Made by a program: the position numbers and the translations under genes | NCBI GenBank assembly: GCA_951213105.1 | Contig: OX578138.1 | Coordinates: 90,583,414 to 90,647,413 of the forward strand | Origin: Amaurobius ferox | Taxonomy: Eukaryota > Arthropoda > Arachnida > Araneae > Amaurobiidae | DNA: 64,000 bases | Reading direction: 5' to 3' | In this document: positions 46,231 to 58,089 of the stretch, one piece after another | How the letters are laid out: each line of letters begins with the position of its first letter | Position numbering within the stretch: position 1 is the stretch's first letter | The notes under the pieces: model-generated | Seen by the model: the letters and a program-made list of their open reading frames with translations, nothing else | Told to the model about the DNA's origin: nothing | Databases searched by the model: none

Positions 46231-46755
46231 ATGTCAGTTTTACACACGATGCTGTCTTTTATAAGAAAGTAGATAATTGAGATGATGGTATAGTGTTTGA
46301 AGTAGTGGCGAATTCTGGTCTAAAATGTAGGTCATGCGGAACAGTGTATTACTTTGCCCCAACTTCGTTGTAATTTCCGCAGCAGTACTCGAGGTATTTA
46401 ATGGCGATAATAGTAATGGTCATAAATAATATTAATACTGGTGTGTTATTTCTTGAAACTAGAGCTGGACTTCGTGGGGAATGTAAATAACGAAATTTAC
46501 CAAATTTGCACATATTCAGCGAAATGTTAGATTTAATTCCCGCAGTGTCAAATTCAATTCCAACATTTAATTCCAACTTCAAATTCTAAATTTTTTCAAC
46601 ACAACAACACGAAAATTTAAAATTATAAGAACTCCAAGTTGTCTTAATTTTAGAAAACAGAAAGAAAGGCCAACAAAATAATTTGTCTAGATTTTCTTAT
46701 TTCTGCTAACCATGAGTACAAATCGTATTGAGCAACCTGAGAATTTCGAGTATAA
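46231..46755. other. Stretch without recognised feature
   Basis: The 77-codon minus-strand frame at 46349-46582 shows no domain. Confidence 0.35.
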
Positions 46756-47215
46756 GTGTATTTTTTTTATCTTTATATACACTCTTTTGGTAAAGGTGAA
46801 TAAGGGTCGGTGTTCTTTATTATAACGTTCTTATAATATGTAATACAGTTTAGAGAAATTATTGGTTTCTAGAAAATATTCGGATTCGAGATTTTGACGT
46901 CAATATATGTTTTAGGACTACCTGCATACGTTTTGGCTATATTTGGAGTGATGTCCGTTTATCTGTCTGTATGTCTGTCTGTATATATGTCTCTGGTCGA
47001 ATTTTAGTGCACACGATAGCTACCACAAATATTAATGCATTTGCAAGAAACTTTATATCCGGCTTTGTTATTGAAAAATCTAGATCTAAATATTATACTT
47101 TATAAATCGATCAAAAACTTCGAAATATATTCGAAATTTTATTTTTTTATCCATGGCAGCATAGAACAAAATGTGACATAATCATGCATAAAAAAGGGTT
47201 ATTTATGGCACAATG
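46756..47215 (+). repeat. Third microsatellite-core repeat family, one copy
   Basis: 'gagattttgacgtcaatata' then 'tgttttaggactacctgcat', a '(tctg)n' tract at 46960-46990, and a downstream core 'gcacacgatagctaccac' and 'caagaaactttatatccgg'. The layout parallels the other two families (cgacg/gacgt block, microsatellite, ACGATA core, AAACTTT-type motif). Boundaries uncertain. Confidence 0.5.
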
Positions 47216-47231
47216 ATAATAGTTTCAATCA

Positions 47232-48302
47232 TGTTGTTGTTGTAACATATGACTTTATTGGAATCTAATCCATACAAATAGAGATCTCATCACATACAAA
47301 AGTAAAATAACAAGAACAAGCAAAACAGCAAACAGGGGAACACAGAGAACACCGTCAATGCAAAAGAAAAGACTCTAAGGAAGCACACGGCGAAAAGGTG
47401 GCAGACATTATTTATCATTCCATAAGATTCCTAGCATCCTAAAAAAGTTTAATGGCATCTCCTTGGTGCTGGACATCCCTATCCAGTCCTGGACACCCAA
47501 GAAGATGTTCTGAGTTCATTTTGCCAACATTACATATTGGGCAAATGTTCGTGGGGAGAACAACTATTCTATTTAGGTGCTCTGCTAAACAATCGTGTCC
47601 GGTTTTCGATCTAAACTTGGCAACCGCTTCTTTACGTGGTCAACCGTTGAAAATTTTCCTATTATCTTGGATATCAAGCCACATTTTACCCCTAAATTCA
47701 ATCATAATAATCATAAGGTTATCTTTATGAGTGTTTATCATCTCTCTATGTACAAACTTTTTAAAGGATTCCGGTGGGACAAATATTTGATTAATGTTTA
47801 CATTATTTCCCGTCTTGGCAAGCAGATCAGCTGCTTCATTTCCGTTGATTCTCACATGGGAATGTATCCATTGAAAAACAATCTGTTTATCTCAATTTCT
47901 CAAGTATTTTATATCTTTCTTTATTTGAGTTATTATCGGTATTTCTGAGTGATGGTTTGTCGATACGGCCTGGAGAGCTTCACAGGAGTCCACACATATT
48001 ACAACCTTAGAATAACAGTTATTATTAACTCTGAATATCAAGTTGTTAATTGCCAAATGAATAGCATAAATTTCAGTGTCAAAATTGGTCATATATTTTC
48101 CTACAGGTGCATATTGAGAAAACAATTCACAATAAGCACCTGCCCCAGCTGTTTCATTTATTTGGGATCCATCAGTAAAAACTCTTATTGGGGTTCAGGG
48201 CATTTTTCTTCTACCCTGAACCCTAATGGACAACAGTTTTCAGCATTATCAATCATTGTTGTGAAGGAAAGCCGCTATACAATTTTTGTAATAGTAAAGT
48301 AG
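47232..48302 (-). mobile_element. LINE retrotransposon 3' end (RNase H-bearing), 5'-truncated
   Basis: The minus strand carries the RNase H domain, the C-terminal zinc-binding segment, a stop at 47439-47441, a ~190-base 3' untranslated region and a terminal 'gttacaacaacaaca' at 47232-47246. The left part of the ORF (reverse transcriptase, endonuclease) is absent. RNase H plus a C-terminal CCHC-like cluster places it in the I-related LINEs rather than CR1 or RTE. No convincing TSD. Confidence 0.85.
47439..48200 (-). pseudogene. LINE ORF2 C-terminus: RNase H and zinc-binding tail
   Basis: RNase H degrades the RNA strand of the RNA:cDNA hybrid. Visible blocks: 'VFTDGSQINETAGAGAY' at about 48180-48130 (first catalytic D); 'FDTEIYAIHLAI' at about 48075 (catalytic E); 'KVVICVDSCEALQAVS' at about 48005 (second D); 'GNEAADLLAKTG' at 47845-47810 (final D). 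After a frame change come 'LKTGHDCLAEHLNRIVVLPT' and the zinc-type cluster 'CPICNVGKMNSEHLLGCPG', ending at TAG 47439-47441. The frames at 47640-47855 and 47892-48125 are separate pieces, broken by stops, so the copy is dead. Plus-strand frames here are antisense shadows. Confidence 0.87.
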
Positions 48303-50232
48303 TTAGCCCTCATCGGCGGCGCAAGTCCCCCCCAAGAATTTTCTTTGTTAAGTATTGTATAAATCAAGAGATGTTTTCAGACCTTTTTAAAGTGAAGGGT
48401 AACAAATTATACTTGTAATTATTTGGACCAACGATACCGATTTTTCAAAAATTGATTTTAAAAAAATGAAAAACAACAAAGGGATTCTGATGTGAGAAAG
48501 TGGAGTTAAGCCACACACCAATTAATTTTTACCTGGTTTGTTAAATTTCTGCTCGAAAAGGGTATTACTAATAACTCTATAATATTATCGGTGCATAATT
48601 TAATAATTCTTGCATTTAACGATCACTAACACACTCATTTTCCAGTTAAATAGTTTGAAAAGCAGGAGAAAAATAAAGCTGCTTTACCATCACCAAAATG
48701 AAATTATAACAAATAATACTGCAAAGCTGCAAATAATATTTATTCAAGAGCTCTTTGTCATGGGAAGTTTAAGTAAGGCGAAAATTGAGCTGCATGACCT
48801 GGCACCTTGCCAAGCGTAGGACATACAATCCCTCCGTTATAGAGTTTCATAGTAGCATACATTTTGCACGGGTTTGACGGAAACTCCGGGGTCTCCCTAA
48901 AATATCGCAATAGATAGAGTTCTCAACTTCTTTGAAATGGCTAATAGCAGGGGGTGCTCATCCTGGGGTATGACTGACTTACTTATTTTTACCTGACTCT
49001 GCGCATATGACGTCATGGGAATAAAGAAATCGTCCATTCTTTTTTGCTCTGAAGAGGGACCTAACATGTTAACTACGACTGGCATCTTACTCCACCGACA
49101 TCACTATTAACAAATAATTTTAACAGTAATAACGTGAAAACTTTTTGAGTGTTGACTACTTCTCTCAATGTTTACTTTAGACCGTGACGTCATGAATGAC
49201 GAAACTTAATTCGTCAAGCTGAGAAGCTGACAACGTCTTGACGTCAAGTTGACAACGTTTTGATTCGTTGCTGAGCTGAGTGCTCAACCTTATACTAAAT
49301 AACCTTGGATTTATAGAGGTTGATTGATAGACATAAATGAAGGAACTCATAAATTATTTCTTTAGCTTCCAGATGCATACATCTACTTCATCTTTTTCAA
49401 GTAAAGTCTTATAATTTTTTGGTGAATGCAGAAGATTCTATTAAATTATTCTTCCTATTTTAATGGCCTGGTTGAGCTATTCTAGCCATACCTCAGCATT
49501 TGCCACTGGTTTGAAGACTGAATTACATCTGAAATCTGTAGCAGTATACTCTAAGGACCTATTTCTTTATAAAAGAAACCAGTATCACCTGAGTCTTTGT
49601 GAAAAAAGTTTCTACTTACCAGGCAAATACCCAAGTTTCGAATTCCAATAGGAGTCTCTAAAATATGAAAAAAAAAATGGATAAAAATATTTTATCAGCA
49701 ACAGCAGTTATTGAATTATTTTTAATGTATTCAAATTGGTGTAATGCATTTAATATATGTATAATTATGTATAATAGATGACTGACAAATAATATTCTAA
49801 TTCCTCTATATTTCAATTCCATATATCTTATTGTGTGTCAAAAAATGTATTTTTTTCTTGAAACTCTCCTACATTTAAAATGCATTCAACATTTACATTA
49901 TGAGTTTAAGTTGTGCCTAAGAAATGCCTTGATACTATGGCCCTATAATTAAGAGAACTCTATAATTGAAGTAAGTGACCAAAAGATCTCTGTAGATCTG
50001 TTCGTAAAGAACTACTGTACAGTAATCTAAAAGGATCACTATACACCAGTACACATTTTGTGTTGTTTCAATACAAAAAAATTGCTGCAACAAATATTTT
50101 TTGTTGTTGAAATCCACACGCACACACAAAAAAAATCTGATAATCTTATATATTTACTCAAGCACAATATTTACGTGATTAGAAAACCCTGTCCATTTTG
50201 TAAGATCTGACAGGAGAACTCTTGAAAGCAAG
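48303..50232. other. Stretch without recognised feature
   Basis: Mixed sequence with no long frame and no bounded repeat recognised. A C-run ('aagtcccccccaagaa') lies at about 48325-48340. Confidence 0.35.
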
Positions 50233-50639
50233 CTATAGGTACAGTGTCTAGAAGAAATAGTGTGTGCCGACCGAGGCGAAAAACAGGTTCCCTAAAAACC
50301 GCCTCCGTCAGACGGCGTTGGTCTCGAATAAGCGGTTAAAAGCGGAGGAGTTAACATTAAAACTAATGGGAATTTAATGCAAATGAAATGACCGATATCT
50401 TTGGAAATAATTGATGAATTTGAGTGAAATTTGGAGTAATTATTGCAAGTGGTATGCACAAAAAGTCATTTAATTTTCAGACAGATTGAGCTAGAGATAT
50501 ATTCGTATTTTTAAGCTTTTTTTAACTTTATCTGTGGTCGTTCAAACATTTGAGATCCAAAATAATCAAGTTCGTTCATCACAGTAACGTGAAATTCGGT
50601 ATGACGTTTTCTCTTGTAGCACATTTCAGTTCTTTCGAT

Positions 50640-51785
50640 TTTGAAGCTTATCGGGCTAGCCCGTCCTGGGCCCGCCATAGGACTTTACTTGTTTTTGGTA
50701 TAACTCGAGAACAGGTGTGTTTAAAAAATCGAAGTTTAGCATACCCTTGTCATTTGCTGTATATTTTAACTCTTTGGATAAAAAATCTTACCAATTTAGC
50801 CCGTTCTGAACCCAACAAGTGGAATATATCGTTTTTTCGAGAATAACTCAAAATTCGGAGCATCTGGAATGTCTAAATTTAATATATCATTGTCCTTTGT
50901 GGTATATTATATTTCGTCGCATTTCGAACCTTAGCGGGCTAGCCCGTCTTGGCCCGTCATAGAAATTTACTCGCTTTTGGAATAACTCGATCAAACGGAG
51001 TAGCTAAAAAATGTAAATTTCGTATATCATTTCCTTCTGGATGGATTTTAATTTAGATTTTGAACCACTCGGGGTAGCCCGTCCTGAGCCCACCAAGAGG
51101 AATATATCGTTTTTTGAGAATAACTTAAAATTCGGAGCACCTAGAATGTCTAAATTTAATATATCATTGTCCTTTGTGGTATATTATATTTCATCTCATT
51201 TCGAACCCTATCGGGCTAACCCGTCTTGGCCCGCCATAAAAATTTACTCGCTTTTCAAGAATAACTCGATCAAACGGAGTAGCTAAAAATGTAAATTTAG
51301 TATATCATTTCCTTTTGGATGGATTTAGACTTAGATTTTGAACCCCATCGGGCTAGCCCGTTTTGGGTCCGCTGAAGAATGCATTCGTTTCTGAAGAATA
51401 ACTCGAGAACCACAATAGCTAAAAATTCCAAGTTTAACATGTCGTGTGGTATATTTAAGTTTCTTCGGATTTGAACTTTATCGGAGGTAGCCCGTCCTGG
51501 ACCCGACATAGGAATGGACCCGTATTTTTAGAATAACTTAAAAATCGGGACAACTAGAAAATATAAATTTAGTACATCCTTATCTTTTGGGGAATATTTT
51601 AATTCCTTGGATATTGAACAGTATCGGGCGAACCCGTTTTGGGCCCGCCTTAAAAATTCACTTTTGGGGGGGAATAACTCTATAATTGGAGTATAAAAAA
51701 GTTCCAAGTCTAGAATGTCGTTGTCATTTGCGGTGCATTTTAACTCATTGGATTAAAAACCTTATCGGGCTATCCCGATCTGTGT
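50640..51785 (+). repeat. Left-arm tandem repeat, nine ~139-bp units
   Basis: The marker '(a)(g/a)cccgt' falls at 50658, 50798, 50941, 51075, 51217, 51354, 51489, 51631 and (as tatcccg) 51771, spacings 134-143. Each unit carries a version of the 12-bp palindrome CGGGCTAGCCCG, 'gggcccgccata', 'tttactcg', 'gaataactcgaga', and a 'ctaaatttagtatatcat' segment. Short plus-strand frames over it are artefacts. Confidence 0.95.
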
Positions 51786-51789
51786 AAAC

Positions 51790-53340
51790 CCACATTTGAT
51801 CGCCGACCCCCCTTATCCTAGATCTTGGCTACGCTTATATGCAAGAGAATTAAATAATACAAAACCAGTCATTAGCAAAATGCATATCACAAACCACAGA
51901 GTTTTTGTTTAGAACTTTATTTGCACGAGGAATTAAGTTTGTCTATTTAGTTCTCAGTTCATCGTTTTCAGCAGCTTTAAATAGAGAATATTTGCCTCTG
52001 AAATTTTTGTAACCTGTTTTACATTCCGGTGCAAAGCAGTGTCTGTCATTCACTTTCATTTTAGAATTTGAGGACATGCTTCATCGACTATAAAAACTAT
52101 TAAATATGTTGATAGATCTTTTAGAAAACTGATATAGTATGGCTATGAAAACAGCCCCTTTTTAATCCAAATATAGAAACAAAAATATAGATTTTCAACG
52201 TCAATTACAACGTCAAACATCAATGTCAAACATCGAATGAGTGAAAGCTTGCTGCTTATAGTTTCGAAAAATATTTCTTTCTGAGTGGGTCCATCCTGCC
52301 CTATCTTAGAACGAAAAAGAATATTGTACATGTGACGGTTCTTAGTAAAAACATATTCGATCTCAGATGATCAATGTGCTAATGAGATACTTCTAGAGGC
52401 CCCCCTGAAGGCAGTGCAAAATGTTCTTTCCTGGTGTTCTACCCATTTCCAGAGCCCCCGCTGATTTGCGGATCTTTTGAGCATTGTTCGGGTAAGAGAT
52501 GTGGCAATTTGCGGAAACGTATGTAAAGGAGACGCGCCTGTCGAAATAAAATAGCGGTCGATTACATGTCGACTCTCAATCAAAATTCTTATCAGCGCTA
52601 TCTTTCACCGTACAAAGAGGCAGCACTTGTAGGCAGCCCCCACCTTGTTCTAATGTTCAACCGCAATGGTATTTCATGTTTTTCTTCCAAATTCACAAGT
52701 TCACTCACAGGCATTTTTCCTAGTAGCCGAATATATGAGATAAAACAAAATATCTGCTAGACATTCTCATACATTCTTTTTTAGGTTTACATGGTAATAT
52801 GTATCAAAATGCAAAACAAAAATTTGCTTTTAAAGCATTCGTTCAAGTTATTCATATAATGCTTTTAAAAATTATTGAAAAATTTCAATTTCAAGTAAAC
52901 AAAATCAATACGTGCGGTCCAAATTTCTGCTAAAGAAATAAAATTATCTTCGTAAAAAGAGAATACAATTCAAAATACTTATATCGACGGGTTTCGTAGG
53001 CATAAAACCTTCATCGTCAGATCACACAGAACCTCAACCTTCACTCGTACTCCCAGTGCACCGACCCAACATCCGTGGACAAATTTCACACTTCTTATAT
53101 CATTTGCATATGGATGTAACTATGTATCTAGAAAAAAGGGGGTCGACGATCGAATGGAGCTTATAGTACAAAATTCATTTTTTTTTAAATATGGACAAGT
53201 TTGAGAACTAATGTAATTGTTCCGCAAATGAGGTTTTTTACCACACATCCTATCTCCCATGCCTACGCCACTACTTATAATTATATATACGCCAAGAATA
53301 TTAAATTCTACCCGAAAAGGAATTAATATACTAAATTTGG
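51790..53340. other. Foldback element centre, unrecognised
   Basis: Near its edges a further inverted pair exists: 'gatcgccgaccccccttatc' (51799) and, reversed, 'gatcgtcgaccccctttttt' (from about 53151). Between them are short frames on both strands (52143-52331, 52371-52583, 52566-52760), none with a known domain. Possibly captured sequence. Confidence 0.4.
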
Positions 53341-53379
53341 ATTTTCTATTAGCTCCAGTTTTCGGGTTATTCTAAAAAA

Positions 53380-54860
53380 TTGAGTATATTCCTATGGCAG
53401 GCTCAGCACGAGCTAGCTGAATGATGTTCAAAGTCGAAATAATTAAATATATCCCAAAAGACAATAGCATGCCAAACTTGGAATTTTTAGCTACTCCGGT
53501 TCTCGAGTTATTCATCAAACACGATCGCATTCCCAAGACGGACTCAAGACGGGCTAGCCCGATGAGGTTCAAATTATAAATTATGATAAACCCCAAAGAA
53601 AATGATATGCGAAATTTAGATTTTTTAGATGCTCCGATTCACTAGTTATTCTCGAAAAATGAGTACATTATCATTATGTCGGGCCCGAGACGGGCGAGTC
53701 TAATAAGGTTCAAAATCCAAAGAAATAAAATATACCCTAAAAAACAATGATATACTAAATTTAGATATTCTAGCTGCTGTAAGTTTTGGAGTTATTCTTA
53801 AAAAACGAGTACATTCTTTTTGTTGGGTCCGGGACGAGCTAGCCCGATCAGGTTTTAAATCCAATGAGCTTAGACATACCGCAAATGGCAACGACATTCT
53901 AAACTTGAAACTTTTTGGTACTCCGGTTTTAGAATTATTCCACCGAGAAAGTGAATTTCTATGGCGGGCCCAAAACGGGTTGGCCCGATACGGTTCAAAA
54001 ACAAAGGAATTAAAATAATTCCCAAAAGATAAGGATGTACGAAATTTATATTTTCCAGTTTCCCCGACTTTCCAGGTATTCTAAAAAACGGGTCCATTCC
54101 TATGTCGGGCGCAGGACGGACTACCCCGATAAATTTAAAATCCGAAGAAACTTAGATATACCCCAAAAGTCAACGACATGTTAAATTTGGAATTTTTAGC
54201 TACTTCGGTTCTCGAGTTATTTTTCAAAAGCGAATGCATTCTTCAGCGGATCCAAGACGGGCTAGCCCTACGAGGTTCAAAATCTAAATTAAAATCCATC
54301 CAAACGGAAATGATATACTAAATTTACATTTTTTAGCTAGTCCGATTGATCGAGTTATTTTTTAAAAGCGAGTAAATTTCTATGGCGGACCCAAGACTGG
54401 CTAATCCGATACGGTTCGAAATGCGATGAATGTAATATACCCCAAAGGAGAATGAAATATAAAATTTATACATTCTAGATGCTCCGAATTTTTAGTTATT
54501 CTCAAAAAACGATATATTTATTTTGTTGGGCTCAGGACTGGCTAGCCCGATAAGATTTTTTATCCAAAGAGTTAAAATATACAGCAAATGGCAAGGATAT
54601 TCTAAACTTTGAATTTCAAGATACACATGTTCTTGAGTTATACCGCAAAAACGGGTGAGTTTCTAAGGCAGGCCTAAGATTGGCTAACCCGTTACGGTTC
54701 AAAATTGAAAGAATAAAAATACACCCCAAAAGAAGACGATATATTAAATTCAGATTTCCCTCGTTCTCTGATTTTCGAGTTATTTTCTAAAACCAGGTAA
54801 AGTCCTATGGCGGGCCCAAAACGGGCTAGCCCGATAAGCTTCAAAATCGAAAAGACTGAA
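53380..54860 (-). repeat. Right-arm tandem repeat, eleven ~141-bp units
   Basis: The inverted marker 'acgggct' (with variants) falls at 53408, 53549, 53690, 53834, 53975, 54116, 54257, 54396, 54537, 54679 and 54821, spacings 139-144. Reverse complement of the left-arm units. Confidence 0.95.
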
Positions 54861-55279
54861 ATGTACCACAAGAGGAAACGTCAGAACGAATTTCACGTTA
54901 CTGTGATAAATGAACCTGATTATTTTAGACCTCAAAGGTTTGAACGAACACCAGATCAAGTTAAATAAAATTTTAAAAATACGAATATATCCCTAGCTCA
55001 ATCTCCCTGAAAATTAAATGACTTTTTGTGTATACACTTACAATAATCACACGCAATTTCACACAAATTCTTCAGTTATTTCGAAAGATATCAGTCATTT
55101 CATTTGCAATAAATTCCCATTAGTTTCAATGTTAACTCCTCCGCTTTTAACCGCTTATTCGAGGCCAATGCCGTCTGGCGGAGGCGGTTTTCAGGAACAT
55201 CATCTCCCAGCATTGGGAGGTATAGGCGGTCGGCACACTATTAGTTCTAGACACTGTACTATAGGTTTAAGCTAAGTGC

Positions 55280-55600
55280 ATTTATTAAAATCTCATTAAG
55301 CCATTTGCTTTTTCTAACAACCTTAGAGATAGTCTTAATTACAAATAAATGCTTTTATTTTTTTCATTCGCTTCAACAAATGGCGAGATAACAAAAAATT
55401 CTCCATGCTCCTTTTTTCCTCCACTTCTTCAGCACAAAAATAATCTTCGGCCGTCTGTGCCTGTTTAATGAATTGTATGAGTTTATTTGCTGAGTGAACA
55501 GGAAATTGACACGGACGTCTTTTTTTCTATCTCTAGCATACCAGCATTTCTTCAGGAAAAGTATTTTTTATTTTCTGAGAATAAAAAGTATTAAGAATAC
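55280..55600 (+). repeat. Same-strand ~300-bp repeat, copy 4
   Basis: Begins right at the foldback element's right flank ('aagctaagtgcatttattaa', 'aatctcattaagcc'); core at 55455-55530 ('ctgtttaatgaattgtatga', 'aggaaattgacacggacgtc'). It continues 'ttttattttctgagaataaa', resembling the start of the 470-bp array units. Confidence 0.65.
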
Positions 55601-55734
55601 CGTAACAGCAGCAGTGAAAAGCTTTGCATTATAGAAATATATTGATTGAATCAAGGTTTTCCATACTGAATTCTTCCCGCGTACAATGGACCGAATCGAA
55701 ATTTTGTGGATAACAACTCAGAGTGACAACCCTA

Positions 55735-56055
55735 GTAATATGCAAATATTGGTCCAATATTTGGCCAATATTGTATATATTGACATTTTATTGAATTTAT
55801 TTACATTGCAACGCCATAATTAGGGATACATTGTCTAACAATATCAGGGTGATACTGCAATGGCAATGTTACACCAACATTGACGTTATATTGAACATAT
55901 TTCCAATATTTGAAATATATTGGTAAGGGCCAATATAGTCCAGAAATAGCTAATCAATATTGGGCTAATATTGGAAAACAATATTGACACGGTATTGTCA
56001 GAAACGTGAACATATCATATTGGCCCAATATTATGCCTATATTGACTGCCAGTAT
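55735..56055. repeat. Cluster of CAATATTG-type palindromic motifs
   Basis: About 320 bases contain well over a dozen variants of 'ccaatattgg' and 'caatattg' separated by 5-40 bases (e.g. 'ggccaatattg', 'caatattgggctaatattgg'). No fixed period. Noncoding. Confidence 0.8.
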
Positions 56056-56065
56056 TGCCATGCTG

Positions 56066-56310
56066 AGGTGGATCAGTTAGCGGGACTTGAACTCGGACGA
56101 TCGAAGTTCCATTCAGGACTCTGCTCAAACTGGTTCCTTGTTCACGCGAAACTACGTGTGTCTATAAGTCCTTCCGTCCTTCCTAGAAGTTAGTGGTAGA
56201 TGAAGTAGTGTACAGTCCCTGTGGATGTCTTAGGTTTCGGTCTAAGTTGGATGGAACTGCCCTGCCCTTGATACCTTACACCTTCGGGGAGATTAGACAG
56301 TCTGGCAAAC
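56066..56310 (+). mobile_element. tRNA-derived SINE, diverged copy
   Basis: Head with 'gatcagttagcgggacttga', then body blocks 'ttgttcacgcgaaactacg', 'tgtgtctataagtccttcc', 'cggtctaagttggatggaac' and 3' 'gattagacagtctgg'. Follows the CAATATTG cluster. No TSD seen. Confidence 0.7.
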
Positions 56311-58080
56311 AACAGTATTGGCATGCTACTAGGGAAGCATTTGTTGTTGAACGTTTGGTTTTAGTTTTAGCTACAAAAAACAAGCTAAATACTATAATAT
56401 AAAAAAATTGTACCTTTTAAATAGTTTTTTCAAATTTTAACACAGATCAGTGGTGAGTATTGTAAAAAAATTAGTCAATGTGTATATTAACTTCATGTAA
56501 TCAAATAATAAATCTAATCAAATAATAATTGTTAAGAAATAAAAAATAACACATCTAGATTGTAAAAAAAAATAGTTCAAAAACAATTGTTCTGGATTAC
56601 AATTGCTTGGTAAAACGCATCGCAAAAAATAAGGTTTTTATGTGTAGATATAAATAATTTTTGTTTTCAGTTTAAATCACACAATCAGAAATATTTCATG
56701 TACATTTAAATTGCTTAAATTCTAAAAAATAGAATAGATTTCATTATAAGTATAATTATCCAAATATGAATTCTGAAATGATCACTCCATTTGATAAACA
56801 TAAATGTGGAGCTTAAATAGCTACTATAAAAGAAATTTCTTTTGTAAAAGCTATTGCGTTATTTGAATTTAAAAAAATTAGGGCATTTCACTTTATTTTA
56901 TTAAAGTGAAAAAGTTAACATTTTTGACATTGAAAGAAACTAAATTGACTTATGAATTTTTCTGACACTTGAAGTACTCAAACAATGTGAAATCATAATT
57001 TCACTTGTTAGGATTTTTCCATTCCATTTCGTTATAAAAAAAAATTATTATTACATTTAAACTTTTTAATTTATCAAAATAATTTTCAGTGTTATTTAGT
57101 TTGAAATTTGGCTTGCTAAATATTTCAATTATAAAATAATCTGTTGTGAACTCACATGCTTTATTCTACAGTCTCAAATTTATTTCCTTTTTCTGTAACA
57201 ATGTAACAACTTTCCCTATATGCATTACACTGCATTGCCGGAAAAGTAATTGTGGTGAACAAAGTAAAAGATAACTTTATTTTGGAGTTTATATATTTAA
57301 ATTATCCATAATTTACATGATCGTAAATCGTAAGTCGTATACATTGCATTGTGCCGCATAAAGCCCTCCAAACTTTCTTTGTTTCGATTTTCTGGAATAA
57401 AATATTTTAACGTAATACTACATAATTAATTTCGCCCATTCAAACTTTAAAATAACATTATTTATTAAGAACATTATCATCATAATTAAATTACAATAAC
57501 TATAATTATATACTTAAGGAGGCGATTGAGTATATGAGACCAGGTATACTATATTTAAACAAGGTTATGACCTTTTATACTAGATGATATAGGTGCATAC
57601 CTTTGCTATTGTCTTTAGACGCTGAACTGCATATTGGATTTTTATTGTTGCATTTTGGCATTGCACAACACAAACTAGCTATTTTGCATGATTTGAACTC
57701 TATCCGTGCACGCTCGCCTCTTCGTCAATCATTACCTCAATTTTTGAAGCCACCACCACTGCACTGCATGAGTAATTTGCTGCATAGTCTAACATGACTG
57801 CACTATCAGAGTAACTTATTGAATATATTCTACTATTCTGATACACCTTATCAATGCATATGTGTGTAACTTAATTCTATCCTGACTCTGTGTGGAACTT
57901 AATGCATATCATCTATATCTTTTCTCAACTCTATTCTCATCAACCTTCTGTCTGTTGCCACCGTTTTTCGCCTGAGGTATAGATACGCCTCTTCGAAAAT
58001 CATTGGTTGACCTTTGGGTGATACGACACCACTTCCTCATTGGTTAAACCATAAACCAATCCCATGGCTTCAATGGGTCA
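56311..58080. other. AT-rich stretch without recognised feature
   Basis: No gene, RNA or bounded repeat recognised. Confidence 0.4.
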
Positions 58081-58089
58081 AGTAAAGGA

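Larger units (their letters stand above)
50240..55258. mobile_element. Foldback transposon with 141-bp repeat arms (5.0 kb)
   Basis: Outer ends are inverted (TACAGTGTCTAGAA left; the same reversed right) and flanked by a 7-bp direct repeat CTATAGG (50233-50239, 55259-55265). Each arm has a unique outer ~350 bases (with 'ccgcttttaaccgcttattc' and its complement) and then tandem units of about 141 bp, nine in the left arm and eleven in the right, in opposite orientation. A ~1.5-kb centre (about 51790-53340) has no recognised transposase. Long inverted repeats made of internal tandem repeats are the signature of Drosophila foldback/Galileo-type elements. The superfamily here is not determined. 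Confidence 0.9.

Noticed and set aside
47452..48302. Plus-strand frames of 92-117 codons
   Set aside because: Antisense to the LINE RNase H region on the minus strand, which has the recognisable motifs.
47232..48310. A TSD for the LINE fragment ('taatagt')
   Set aside because: Seven AT-rich bases, misplaced relative to both ends; not better than chance.
50550..51509. ORFs of 70-98 codons in the foldback arms
   Set aside because: They follow the 141-bp tandem repeat in shifting frames and are not conserved between units.
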